NCBI RefSeq assembly: GCF_021556435.1
Contig: NZ_JAKGCU010000001.1
Location: 248,001-312,000, forward strand
Source: Gordonia tangerina
Lineage (GTDB): Bacteria; Actinomycetota; Actinomycetes; Mycobacteriales; Mycobacteriaceae
DNA: 64,000 bases
Direction: 5' to 3'
Made by a program: the position numbers and the translations under genes
Shown: positions 26,128 through 33,813 of the stretch, one piece after another
Layout of the letters: each line of letters begins with the position of its first letter
Position numbering within the stretch: position 1 is the first letter of the stretch
Notes under the pieces: generated by a model
The model's input: the letters and a program-made list of their open reading frames with translations, nothing else
What the model was told of the DNA's origin: nothing
Databases searched by the model: none

Positions 26128-27632
26128 ACGGGGGCACCACGGTGGTCGCCGACACCACCACGGTCATCATCGGCGCCGGCTTCGCCGGCATCGGCACCGC
26201 CATCCGGTTGTTGCAGTCCGGCCACGACGATTTCGTCATCCTGGAACGTGATGTGCGGCCCGGCGGTACCTGGCGCGACAACGACTACCCGGGCGCCGCC
26301 TGCGACATCCCGTCCCGTCTCTACTCGTATTCGTTCGCACCCAATCCCGACTGGTCGCACACCTATTCGCGTAGCGGCGAGATCCTCGCCTACATCGACA
26401 CGATGATCGCCGACCACGGTCTCGACCGACACATCCGCTACTCCCATCTCGTCACCGGCCTCGAGTTCGACGAGGCCGCCGGCACCTGGCGCGTCGACAT
26501 CGCCGACCGCGAACCGATCGTCGCGCGCACCGCGGTGATCGCGTCGGGGCCGCTGTCCACGCCGGGCTATCCCGACATCCCGGGGATCGACGAATTCGAT
26601 GACCACCGCATGCATTCGGCGGCGTGGGACCATTCCTACGACTTCGCCGGCAAGAAGGTCGGCGTGATCGGTACCGGCGCGAGCGCGGTGCAGATCATCC
26701 CCGAACTGGTCCGCGACGGTGCCGATGTCACCGTGTTCCAACGCACCCCGGGATGGGTGCTGCCGCGGCTGGACAGAGCCATCTCCGGTTCGGCGCGACG
26801 GCTATACGGCGCCATCCCGCTCACGCAGAACCTCGCGCGTCAGCTGTGGTTCTGGGGACATGAGTCGGTGGCGGTGGGCGCGGTGTGGAATTCGCCGTTC
26901 ACTCGGGTCATCGAGGCGGTCGCCAAGGCGAACCTGCGCGCACAGGTGCGCGACCCGTGGATGCGACGACAGCTGACCCCGGACTTCCGCGCCGGCTGTA
27001 AACGCCTGCTGATGACCAGCGACTACTACCCGGCGCTGCAGGCCGACAACTGCACGTTGGTGACCTGGCCGATCGCCCGGATCTGCGAACGAGGGGTGCG
27101 CAGCGTCGAAGGCATCGAACGGCGCTTCGACTGCCTGGTGTTCGCCACCGGCTTCGAGGTGTCCAAGCAGGGCACGCCCATCCCGATCCGCGGACGCGGC
27201 GGCCGGGTGCTGGCCGACGAATGGTCACGCGGCGCGTACGCGTATCGGAGTTTCGCGGTGTCGGGCTATCCGAACCTGTACTTCACCTTCGGCCCCAACT
27301 CGGGACCCGGCCACAACTCGGCGCTGGTGTACATGGAGGCGCAGATCGACGCGATCGTCACCGCGATCGGCTTGGTCCGCGACCGCGACCTCACGCTGCT
27401 CGACGTCCATCAACCGGCACAGGACGCCTACAACCGCGCCATCCAGAAGCGGCTCGAGCACACCACCTGGAACTCCGGTTGCCGCAGTTGGTATCTCACC
27501 GACGACGGCTTCAATGCCACCATGTATCCGGGCTTCGCGTCGCAGTTCATCGCGCAGATGCGGACGGTCGACTTCACCCGGGACTTCCGGGCGGTGGCGG
27601 CAGCCGAGAGTCGGGAGCCCAGCGCGGTGTAG
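26124..27632 (+). CDS. flavin-containing Baeyer-Villiger-type monooxygenase
   Basis: This 502-residue protein has the FAD Rossmann motif IGAGFAGIG, then RPGGTWRDNDYPGAACDIPS, the BVMO-like fingerprint FDDHRMHSAAWDH (Asp where the consensus FxGxxxHxxxW has Gly), the NADPH motif GVIGTGASA and the late FATGFE. Class B flavoenzymes of this group turn ketones into esters or oxidise lipids. An esterase-like hydrolase and an SDR in the same operon fit an alcohol to ketone to ester to acid route. Translation is coupled to the diiron gene. Confidence 0.9.
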   Translation: MNGGTTVVADTTTVIIGAGFAGIGTAIRLLQSGHDDFVILERDVRPGGTWRDNDYPGAACDIPSRLYSYSFAPNPDWSHTYSRSGEILAYIDTMIADHGLDRHIRYSHLVTGLEFDEAAGTWRVDIADREPIVARTAVIASGPLSTPGYPDIPGIDEFDDHRMHSAAWDHSYDFAGKKVGVIGTGASAVQIIPELVRDGADVTVFQRTPGWVLPRLDRAISGSARRLYGAIPLTQNLARQLWFWGHESVAVGAVWNSPFTRVIEAVAKANLRAQVRDPWMRRQLTPDFRAGCKRLLMTSDYYPALQADNCTLVTWPIARICERGVRSVEGIERRFDCLVFATGFEVSKQGTPIPIRGRGGRVLADEWSRGAYAYRSFAVSGYPNLYFTFGPNSGPGHNSALVYMEAQIDAIVTAIGLVRDRDLTLLDVHQPAQDAYNRAIQKRLEHTTWNSGCRSWYLTDDGFNATMYPGFASQFIAQMRTVDFTRDFRAVAAAESREPSAV

Positions 27633-27725
27633 GGGTGGAGGCCACGACACGTCCCGATGTCCTCGGGTCTGCCGCGGTTGCCTCGTAGAGTGAGGGCCAG
27701 GCGACAACCGAGGGTGGGCCGTGCG

Positions 27726-28031
27726 ATGGGCAAGAAGCGTGACGTGGCGAAACGTCTCGAAGCCGACGTGGCCCGGCTGCAGTCGGAGTTCATCCGGGTC
27801 GACACCTACCTGCGTACGCGAATTTCGCGCCTTGAGAAGACGGCCGCCGAGGTACAGGCCTTGGTGCGGACGGCGACGGAGACGACTGCGGCGCCCCCTG
27901 TGCCGACGACCCCGCCACCGGCGCCGGTCCGCCGGCCACCGCCCGCCGTCGTCGTCTCGCCGGCCAAGAAGGCCATCGCGAACTGGCCGGCCGTGACCCG
28001 CACCTACCTGGCGCCGACCGCCCCGCCATAA
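27726..28031 (+). CDS. small coiled-coil protein with Pro-rich tail
   Basis: This 101-residue protein begins MGKKRDVAKRLEADVARLQSEF. A coiled coil (about 1-60) is followed by a Pro/Ala/Thr-rich linker (PPVPTTPPPAPVRRPPPA). Its N-terminus resembles that of the protein at 59988 (MGKKKKLIGRLEKEVGRLQSEL). No enzyme domain is visible. It sits 93 bp after the monooxygenase and before a 70-bp palindrome and the acyl-CoA ligase. Confidence 0.6.
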   Translation: MGKKRDVAKRLEADVARLQSEFIRVDTYLRTRISRLEKTAAEVQALVRTATETTAAPPVPTTPPPAPVRRPPPAVVVSPAKKAIANWPAVTRTYLAPTAPP

Positions 28032-28042
28032 GGGTCGTCGGA

Positions 28043-28112
28043 TAGTTCCTCCCCCGGGTGTTGCTTTGTCCCCCGACGGCCGCTGGCGGAGGAAGCGATA
28101 CCCGGGGGACGA
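28043..28112. repeat. 70-bp palindromic repeat, copy A
   Basis: The element begins GTTCCTCCCCCGGGTGTTGC and ends AGCGATACCCGGGGGACGAA plus C, so its ends are inverted repeats. An internal CTTTGTCCCCC is shared with copy C. It begins 12 bp after the coiled-coil gene and ends 32 bp before the acyl-CoA ligase ATG. Copies B and C lie at 29710 and 43886. Confidence 0.85.
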
Positions 28113-28144
28113 ACCGCGAGCGACGACGAAGGAGTCGAGCACCT

Positions 28145-29710
28145 ATGACGGACCCGGACCGACCCGCGCCGGCCGACTTCACGTTCGCGTCGCTGAGTCC
28201 GGTGTCGTTTCTGTCGCGTGCTGCGGCGGTGTTCGCCGAGCGCACCGCCATCATCGACGGCGACCGCACGTTCAGCTACGCCGAGTTCTACCAACGGGCA
28301 TCGCAGCTGACGGCGGCACTGGCCGGCCTCGGCGTCGGGCCGGGCGACCGCGTCGCGGCGCTGTGCGCCAACAGTCACGTGATGCTGGAGATGCACAACG
28401 CAGTACCGGGCTCCGGAGCGGTGCTGGTGCCGCTCAACATTCGACTGTCCGAAGCCGAGCTGGGCTACATCCTCGATCACAGCGGCGCACGCCTGTTGGT
28501 GGCGACGCACGAGTTCGCGGATACGGCGCGGTCGGTCGCCGAGGCGGTCGGCATCCGGGTGGTGATCGCCGGCGGCACCGACGACCAGTACGAGCCGCTG
28601 CTCACCACCTCCAGCACCCCGATCTGGCGTGACGTCGACGAACGCGGGCTGCTCGCCATCAACTACACCTCGGGTACCACCGGGCGGCCCAAAGGCGTTA
28701 TGTACCACCATCGCGGCGCCTACCTGCAGTCGCTTGCGATGGCGTATCACTCCGGTGTTGGTCCGGGCTCGAACTATCTGTGGACGCTTCCGATGTTCCA
28801 TTGTGACGGTTGGTGTTTCACGTGGGCGCTCACCGCGGCCGGCGCCACCCATGTGTGCCTTCGCGCCATCGACACCTCTCAGATCTGGCGGCATCTCACC
28901 GCCGACGGCATCACCCACTTCAGCGCCGCGCCGACGGTGCTCACAATGATCGCCGAGGACCCCGCCGCCGCGCGCCTCGAGCACACCGTGCAGGCCGCGA
29001 CCGGTGGTGCGCCGCCATCACCGGCGTTGCTGTCGCGGATGGCCGACCTCGGCATCGAGGTCACCCACCTGTACGGGCTGACCGAGACGTTCGGCCCGAT
29101 CGCCGTCAACCAGTGGCAACCCGAATGGAATGCGACTGATCCGAGCGAACGCGCGATCCTCAAGGCGCGTCAGGGAATCGGCAACATCTCCGCTGGTGTG
29201 CTGCGCGTGGTGACCGAGGACGGCGCCGACGTCCCGGCGGACGCTGCCACCGAGGGCGAGTTGGTGGCGCGCGGCAACAACGTGATGCTCGGCTACTACC
29301 GCGATCCCGACGCCACCGCCGCAGCCACGATCGACGGTTGGCTGCGTACCGGCGATGTCGCGGTGATGCATCCCGACGGCTACGCCGAGATCCGCGACCG
29401 CAGCAAGGATGTGATCATCTCCGGCGGCGAGAACATCGCGTCGGTGGAGGTGGAACGCGTGCTGGACAGTCACCCCGACGTCGTCGAGTCGGCGGTGGTG
29501 GCCCGCGCCGACGAGCGGTGGGGTGAAGTGCCGGTCGCCTATGTGACGGTACGTCGGGGCGCGGAGCTGACGGCCGAGGATCTCATCGAGTTCGCTCGAG
29601 AACGTCTGGCGCGCTTCAAGGTTCCCAAGCAGATCGTGTTCGCCGATCTGCCGAAGACGTCGACGGGAAAGATTCAGAAGAACGTTCTGCGGGGACGGCA
29701 GGGCGGGTAG
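28145..29710 (+). CDS. AMP-forming acyl-CoA ligase
   Basis: This protein has 521 residues from the ATG at 28145 (GAAGGAG upstream). ANL-superfamily motifs are intact: NYTSGTTGRPKGVMYHHRG (P-loop), LYGLTETFGP, GYYRDPDAT, GWLRTGDVA, DRSKDVIISGGENIASVEVE and the catalytic Lys in TSTGKIQK. The sequence type resembles medium-chain/AlkK-like ligases rather than the bacterial acetyl-CoA synthetase. It activates a carboxylic acid to its CoA thioester; position after the monooxygenase operon suggests it activates that product. Confidence 0.92.
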   Translation: MTDPDRPAPADFTFASLSPVSFLSRAAAVFAERTAIIDGDRTFSYAEFYQRASQLTAALAGLGVGPGDRVAALCANSHVMLEMHNAVPGSGAVLVPLNIRLSEAELGYILDHSGARLLVATHEFADTARSVAEAVGIRVVIAGGTDDQYEPLLTTSSTPIWRDVDERGLLAINYTSGTTGRPKGVMYHHRGAYLQSLAMAYHSGVGPGSNYLWTLPMFHCDGWCFTWALTAAGATHVCLRAIDTSQIWRHLTADGITHFSAAPTVLTMIAEDPAAARLEHTVQAATGGAPPSPALLSRMADLGIEVTHLYGLTETFGPIAVNQWQPEWNATDPSERAILKARQGIGNISAGVLRVVTEDGADVPADAATEGELVARGNNVMLGYYRDPDATAAATIDGWLRTGDVAVMHPDGYAEIRDRSKDVIISGGENIASVEVERVLDSHPDVVESAVVARADERWGEVPVAYVTVRRGAELTAEDLIEFARERLARFKVPKQIVFADLPKTSTGKIQKNVLRGRQGG

Positions 29711-29779
29711 TTGTCCCCCGGGGTTTTGGCAGACTCTCCCTAAACGTACGGAGAATGTGGCGATACCCGGGGGACGAAC
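29710..29779. repeat. 70-bp palindromic repeat, copy B
   Basis: It begins GTTGTCCCCCGGGGTTTTGG, overlapping the last base of the ligase stop codon, and ends GGCGATACCCGGGGGACGAA plus C. The right end is nearly identical to copy A while the centre differs. It lies between convergent genes and probably terminates transcription. Confidence 0.85.
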
Positions 29780-29781
29780 CT

Positions 29782-30177
29782 TCAGCGAGTCTTCTTGAGG
29801 GTGTAGTCGGCGACTGGGATGCCACCGAGAACGTAGTTCGTGCCGCGGTAGCCTGATTTGGTCTTCGACCACTCGGTGCGTGCGTACCACTGCATCAAAG
29901 GGTGCGTGGTGAGGGTGGACGTAATGCCACCGCGGCGTGTCTGGTCGATTTCGAAAGTCGAGGAATTCGACGGGCCGACGCCGTAGAAATCCTGATACAT
30001 CCGGTTACCGACGACCTTGACGTTCGTGTCGGGGTAGGGAATGAACCCGTAGACGCGCGACTGCATCTTGTATTGACCCGGGTCGATCTTGGCTTCTGCC
30101 GATCCGGCTCCGACGGAAATACCCAAGACCGCGGCCCCACCGATCAATGCGCCCGCGATGATTCGATTGATGTTCAC
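29782..30177 (-). CDS. small exported protein
   Basis: This protein has 131 residues from the GTG at 30177. A clear signal peptide (IIAGALIGGAAVLGISVGAGSAEA, cut about residue 30) precedes a ~100-residue basic, Tyr-rich mature part (QYKMQSRVYGFIPYPDTNVKV, MQWYARTEWSKTKSGYRGTNYV). There is no Cys and no recognised domain. It is convergent with the ligase. Confidence 0.7.
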   Translation of the reverse strand: MNINRIIAGALIGGAAVLGISVGAGSAEAKIDPGQYKMQSRVYGFIPYPDTNVKVVGNRMYQDFYGVGPSNSSTFEIDQTRRGGITSTLTTHPLMQWYARTEWSKTKSGYRGTNYVLGGIPVADYTLKKTR

Positions 30178-30354
30178 AAGGGGCGGACTCTATCGAATTC
30201 GCTACGGGGCAGACGAGGCGATTCCCGCCTTGTCGTTCGTGCGAATGGTGGGGGACGACTCCGCCGTGATCGGAGTCAACCGGCATGCTCGGGACAGCTG
30301 CTGGCGGCGTCGAAGTCGTCCCCTGGTGAGGTCCCGACGTGGTATCAACGGCGC

Positions 30355-30831
30355 ATGCAGGGTCGATGGGCGGACGTCCGGCGTGAGCTGACACCGCTGC
30401 GCGCCGGCATCGGGCTGGTCGTGACGGTGATTCTCGTCGTCGTCATCTGGCAGGGCTACCTGACGATGCAGGGCCGGCAGGGCAGCGAAGAGGTCGCCAC
30501 CTCGGCCTGTACCGATGCGTTGCGCTCGGAGGTGCATGCGACGTTCGACGCTGTCGGTGTCGGTACCGCCAATGGCGAGGTTGGTGAGGCCGCCGAGTTC
30601 TCCGACGTGTCGACCCGTCCCGTCGGTCTCACCGACGACGACCGCGCGACCGTCGAGAACGCGGGTCACAGCGTGTATACCATCGACGTGGCGTGGGCGA
30701 TGTCCGGCAGTATCACCATCCCGGGCTACCGCTTGAGCGGTGCCGTGTATGGACCGACGAACACCTTCGCGTGCACCGCAGTCGTGGTGGACGACGACAC
30801 GGCGGTCGTGGTGCGCGCGACGATCAACTGA
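30355..30831 (+). CDS. membrane-anchored protein of unknown function
   Basis: This protein has 158 residues from the ATG at 30355. One N-terminal membrane helix (AGIGLVVTVILVVVIWQGYLTM) anchors an extracytoplasmic domain of about 115 residues with two Cys (SACTDAL and FACTAVVV) that could pair. Beta-strand patterns run through VYTIDVAWAMSGSITIPGYRL. The family is not recognised. Confidence 0.65.
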   Translation: MQGRWADVRRELTPLRAGIGLVVTVILVVVIWQGYLTMQGRQGSEEVATSACTDALRSEVHATFDAVGVGTANGEVGEAAEFSDVSTRPVGLTDDDRATVENAGHSVYTIDVAWAMSGSITIPGYRLSGAVYGPTNTFACTAVVVDDDTAVVVRATIN

Positions 30832-31244
30832 TTCCTGTTGGTCACTGCCTCAGGTGAGTCAACCGAATGAATGAATCTTGTCCCGGGAGGCGCTTACCCG
30901 GCGCCCCCGATTCGCGGCATTCGCCCCACGCATGTCAGAATCCGAGACGCTACGCCACCGATCCACATTGGTGCATCGGTGGACGTCGCGGCAGAGCTTG
31001 TCGGGGGTAAGTGTTGTGATGCTGCTGTCGGGGGAAGGTCGGTGCGTCCTGTGGGGACGGCGCCGACGGTCTACTTCGATGCTGACGTTCTCAGCGACAC
31101 CGTCCGGCCTGGCGGCCCGATCAGGGTGTCCGTCGACGGGTTGTACGTGCTACCACCAGCGGTAGCCACGCGAACAACCGCAGCACGAAATCGGCACGAC
31201 CAGGCGCTCGGGGGAGGGTTCTGGATGACAGGGGAGTTGTATCG
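30832..31244. other. 413-bp intergenic region
   Basis: No convincing gene is present: the open frames here have poor codon character and no homology I can see. GGGGGAAGG and GGGGGAGGG purine runs occur. It is probably the long 5' leader and promoter of the exported Gly/Ala-rich protein downstream. I could not match it to a known riboswitch. Confidence 0.4.
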
Positions 31245-32537
31245 ATGGGTGATCCATCACAGCGCACACAGGGCCGTCGCGAGAACGGTGAACGCCGCAC
31301 GCCGGTGATGATGGGCTTGACCTCGGCGGCCGTGGCGGCCTCCATCGCGGTCGGCTTCGGCGCCGGAATGGCGCAGGCGGCACCGCATCAGGGCGGCACC
31401 AGCCCGAGCGACACCGCGCCGCAGCAGGGCGGGACCACTCCCGAACAGGCTGCGCCGCAGCAGGGTGGCACCACACCGACGCCCGAGGTCGCCCCGGTTG
31501 TGGTGCCTGGTCCGGGTGCAATCCCCGCGCCTCCGCAGGAAGCGCCGTACCAGCCGTACGTCCAGCCGAGCACCTACACCGCACCGACCTACGAAGAGTC
31601 TTACGACCCGGTGCCCCAGCGTCCGCTGACCGCTCCGAAACCCGTTGCGCCGGTGCGGCCGATCGCGCCGCCGCCGGAGAAGATCCGTGTCGGCAACTTC
31701 GTCACCGACATCCCGGAGGGCATGTCGGAGCGGGACGTCAACTCGGTCAACGCGTGGTCGGCTTACGGTGAAGCGAAGATCGCGCAAGGCCTGATCTCGG
31801 TGGGTGTGCCCGAGGACGAGGCGTCTCGACAGGCCGCATCGACGATCATCGGTGTGATGACGGGCGGTACGGCAGGTGCTGTGGCACTGGGTATCCCGGC
31901 TGCCGCGATGGGCGCTGTGGGTGGCGCGATCATCGGCACCGGTGTCGGTGCGGTTGCCGGCGGCATCTACAACGCGGTGACCTTCGCCGGTGTGAACGTG
32001 ATCCCAGGTTTCGGCCCGATCGGGTACATGAATGCGATTGGGCTCGGTGCGCTGGCGGGCGCTGGTATCGGCCTTGCCGCGGGCGGCGCCATCGGTGCCG
32101 TGGGCGTGGGCGCTGCGGGTGCTGCAGTCGGTGCAGCCCTCGGTGGAACCGCCGGCGGTGCCGTCGCGTATGCCTTGGGTGCCGGTGACCCCGGCGCCAA
32201 CCCCGACGAGCCATGGCAGCCGGGCGATCCAGAATCCACGCCGCTGCCCAACCCGGATGCCAACCAGTTCGAGCTGACGCTTTCGCGCGAGGACGCGCAG
32301 AAGGCAGGCCTGCCGCCGATCGACTACGTCGTCAACTCGCGCGGCGATGTCGATGCGTCGATCGCCGGTTTCGACCTCAACTGGTCCGCCGAACAGGCGA
32401 TGGCCCCGTACAGTGTGCTCGGTGCCGGCGCGGCCAAGTCCGCCCAGCAGGCCACCAAGCAGCGCACCGAGGAAGCGAAGAAGTCGATTCCGAACCTGCA
32501 TGTCGCGTGGCCGCAGGAGATCGCACCCGTCAACTGA
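31245..32537 (+). CDS. exported Gly/Ala-rich protein with repeats
   Basis: This 430-residue protein has a signal peptide that ends near GMAQAAP. Three tandem copies of a TxPQQGGT-like unit (about 47-78) are followed by a Pro-rich stretch (to about 145) and a small soluble domain with VGNFVTDIPEGMSERDVNSVNAW. A long Gly/Ala region (about 200-310) looks like glycine-zipper membrane helices. The C-terminal domain contains SREDAQKAGLPPIDYVVN. Similar Gordonia/Rhodococcus proteins are, from memory, labelled 'insoluble domain protein'; the role is unknown. It could insert in the mycolic-acid outer layer. Confidence 0.7.
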   Translation: MGDPSQRTQGRRENGERRTPVMMGLTSAAVAASIAVGFGAGMAQAAPHQGGTSPSDTAPQQGGTTPEQAAPQQGGTTPTPEVAPVVVPGPGAIPAPPQEAPYQPYVQPSTYTAPTYEESYDPVPQRPLTAPKPVAPVRPIAPPPEKIRVGNFVTDIPEGMSERDVNSVNAWSAYGEAKIAQGLISVGVPEDEASRQAASTIIGVMTGGTAGAVALGIPAAAMGAVGGAIIGTGVGAVAGGIYNAVTFAGVNVIPGFGPIGYMNAIGLGALAGAGIGLAAGGAIGAVGVGAAGAAVGAALGGTAGGAVAYALGAGDPGANPDEPWQPGDPESTPLPNPDANQFELTLSREDAQKAGLPPIDYVVNSRGDVDASIAGFDLNWSAEQAMAPYSVLGAGAAKSAQQATKQRTEEAKKSIPNLHVAWPQEIAPVN

Positions 32538-32580
32538 CGAATCGGCGCGCCGGTCTCGGCGCCGCACCTATCGTGACCGC

Positions 32581-33102
32581 ATGACGTCCACCGACGACCT
32601 CGCGCGCCGACTCGACGACCTCGACCGCATCGAGGCGATCAAACAGCTGAAACACCGCTACTGGCGGGCGTGTGACGGCAAGGACCCGAACGGTTTCCGC
32701 CGGTGTTTCATCCGGTCCGGTGCACGCATCGACTACGGACCGCTGGGCGCGTTCGACGACGCGACGCCGATGACGCGGATCTTCGAACAGGTGGCGTTGC
32801 ATCGGGTCGACGGACAGTACGTCATTCTCGACATGCATCACGGCCTGCACCCCGACATCACGCTCACCTCCGCCACCACGGCGACCGGCCGTTGGACGTT
32901 GAAATTCCGACAGGTCAACCTGCTCGACCGCACCGAGCTGCTGATGACCGGGGAGTATGACGACGAGTACCAGATCGAGGACGGCGAGTGGAAGATGTCG
33001 GCGAGCACACTCACCCCGCGGTGGTCGTTGCGGCGGCCGCTGGGTGAGGACACTGTCGTGACACCGGTCCCCGCCGACCACCGGCGTGGTGGGTTCGCCT
33101 GA
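32581..33102 (+). CDS. NTF2/SnoaL-like protein
   Basis: This 173-residue protein has the SnoaL_4-type pattern: RLDDLDRIEAIKQLKHRYWRACDGKD at the N-terminus (with a helix-end Tyr/Trp), a central beta-sheet with HHGLHPDITL and ATGRWTLKFRQVN, then DDEYQIEDGEWKMSASTL. The fold binds small hydrophobic ligands and includes isomerases, dehydratases and ring-hydroxylating dioxygenase beta subunits. TATCGT lies six bases before the ATG, so it may be leaderless. Confidence 0.88.
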   Translation: MTSTDDLARRLDDLDRIEAIKQLKHRYWRACDGKDPNGFRRCFIRSGARIDYGPLGAFDDATPMTRIFEQVALHRVDGQYVILDMHHGLHPDITLTSATTATGRWTLKFRQVNLLDRTELLMTGEYDDEYQIEDGEWKMSASTLTPRWSLRRPLGEDTVVTPVPADHRRGGFA

Positions 33103-33125
33103 TCGCCCGAACCGCATGCCTGGGC

Positions 33126-33208
33126 AGAACGCGGGTCGTCTTCGTTTCCGCAGGTCGGCGCGATTCGCGCGGGCGGTCGACGGCCCGCGTTCTCTGAGCC
33201 GACCTGCG
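33126..33208. repeat. two interleaved inverted repeats
   Basis: AGAACGCGGGTCGTC (33126-33140) pairs with GACGGCCCGCGTTCT (33179-33193), and CGCAGGTCGGC (33149-33159) pairs with GCCGACCTGCG (33198-33208). The arms cross, as in a pseudoknot. GCGCGATTCGCGC (33158-33170) is a further small hairpin. It lies between two plus-strand genes. Confidence 0.65.
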
Positions 33209-33318
33209 CCGTCCGAGGCGACCCGCGCAACCCACCACGTCGGATCTGCCCCATTCGCAATACCGCCCGGTGTGCGGGAAGGTGGATACATCGGCGAACG
33301 ACTGTTGGGAGGTGCGCG

Positions 33319-33813
33319 ATGAAGGACGTCTTTGCCGACTACCATCGCGAACTCGCCGGCATCGAACGGCGGGTGGCCCGCGAGGTGCGTCCCGGCGGAC
33401 CGCGCCGGCGCGGACTGTGGACGGCGGTCGTGGTGGCGGCCGCCTCGTCGGCCCTGCCGCTGACCTTCCGCGGTGCCGGGTTCGCCGGCGGGCCCGACGC
33501 CTCGCTCCTGATGCGCGCCGACATCATTCTGGTGCTCGCGGTGGCCGGGTTGTCGGCGGCGGCGCTGTGCACCCGGCGCTGGGGTCTGGCGGCGTGCGCG
33601 TTCGGCGTCGGCGGTTTCACCTCGGCGTTCGGGCTCTTCGCGCTCTGGTCGCAGAACACTCTGCCCGAGCCTGCGCCGACCGTCTCACCGCTGTACCTGG
33701 CCGGATGGATCGCGACGATCGTGGGCACCGTGCTGTGGGCGGCGGTCGTGACCAGTCGCCCGGCCACCGATCGCGACACGACCGACCGGAACGGGCCGGC
33801 ATCGGCTAACTGA
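33319..33813 (+). CDS. four-helix membrane protein of unknown function
   Basis: This protein has 164 residues from the ATG at 33319 (GGGAGG upstream). A cytoplasmic N-terminus (DYHRELAGIERRVAREVRPG) is followed by four membrane helices (AVVVAAASSALPLTF, MRADIILVLAVAGLSAAAL, AACAFGVGGFTSAFGLFALW, YLAGWIATIVGTVLWAAVV). It resembles the small conserved transmembrane proteins of mycobacteria. Its last 8 bp overlap the convergent regulator gene. Confidence 0.72.
   Translation: MKDVFADYHRELAGIERRVAREVRPGGPRRRGLWTAVVVAAASSALPLTFRGAGFAGGPDASLLMRADIILVLAVAGLSAAALCTRRWGLAACAFGVGGFTSAFGLFALWSQNTLPEPAPTVSPLYLAGWIATIVGTVLWAAVVTSRPATDRDTTDRNGPASAN

Noticed and set aside
24458..27632. Long Arg-rich plus-strand frames overlapping the SDR and diiron genes
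   Set aside because: Shadow frames; the genuine monooxygenase starts at ATG 26124, where homology begins.
30832..31244. Cyclic-di-AMP or other riboswitch in the long leader
   Set aside because: I could not align the conserved core of any riboswitch class; a covariance search would be needed.
30871..31308. 145-residue plus-strand frame before the exported Gly/Ala-rich protein
   Set aside because: Poor third-position bias, no ribosome-binding site, and it overlaps the start of a well supported gene.
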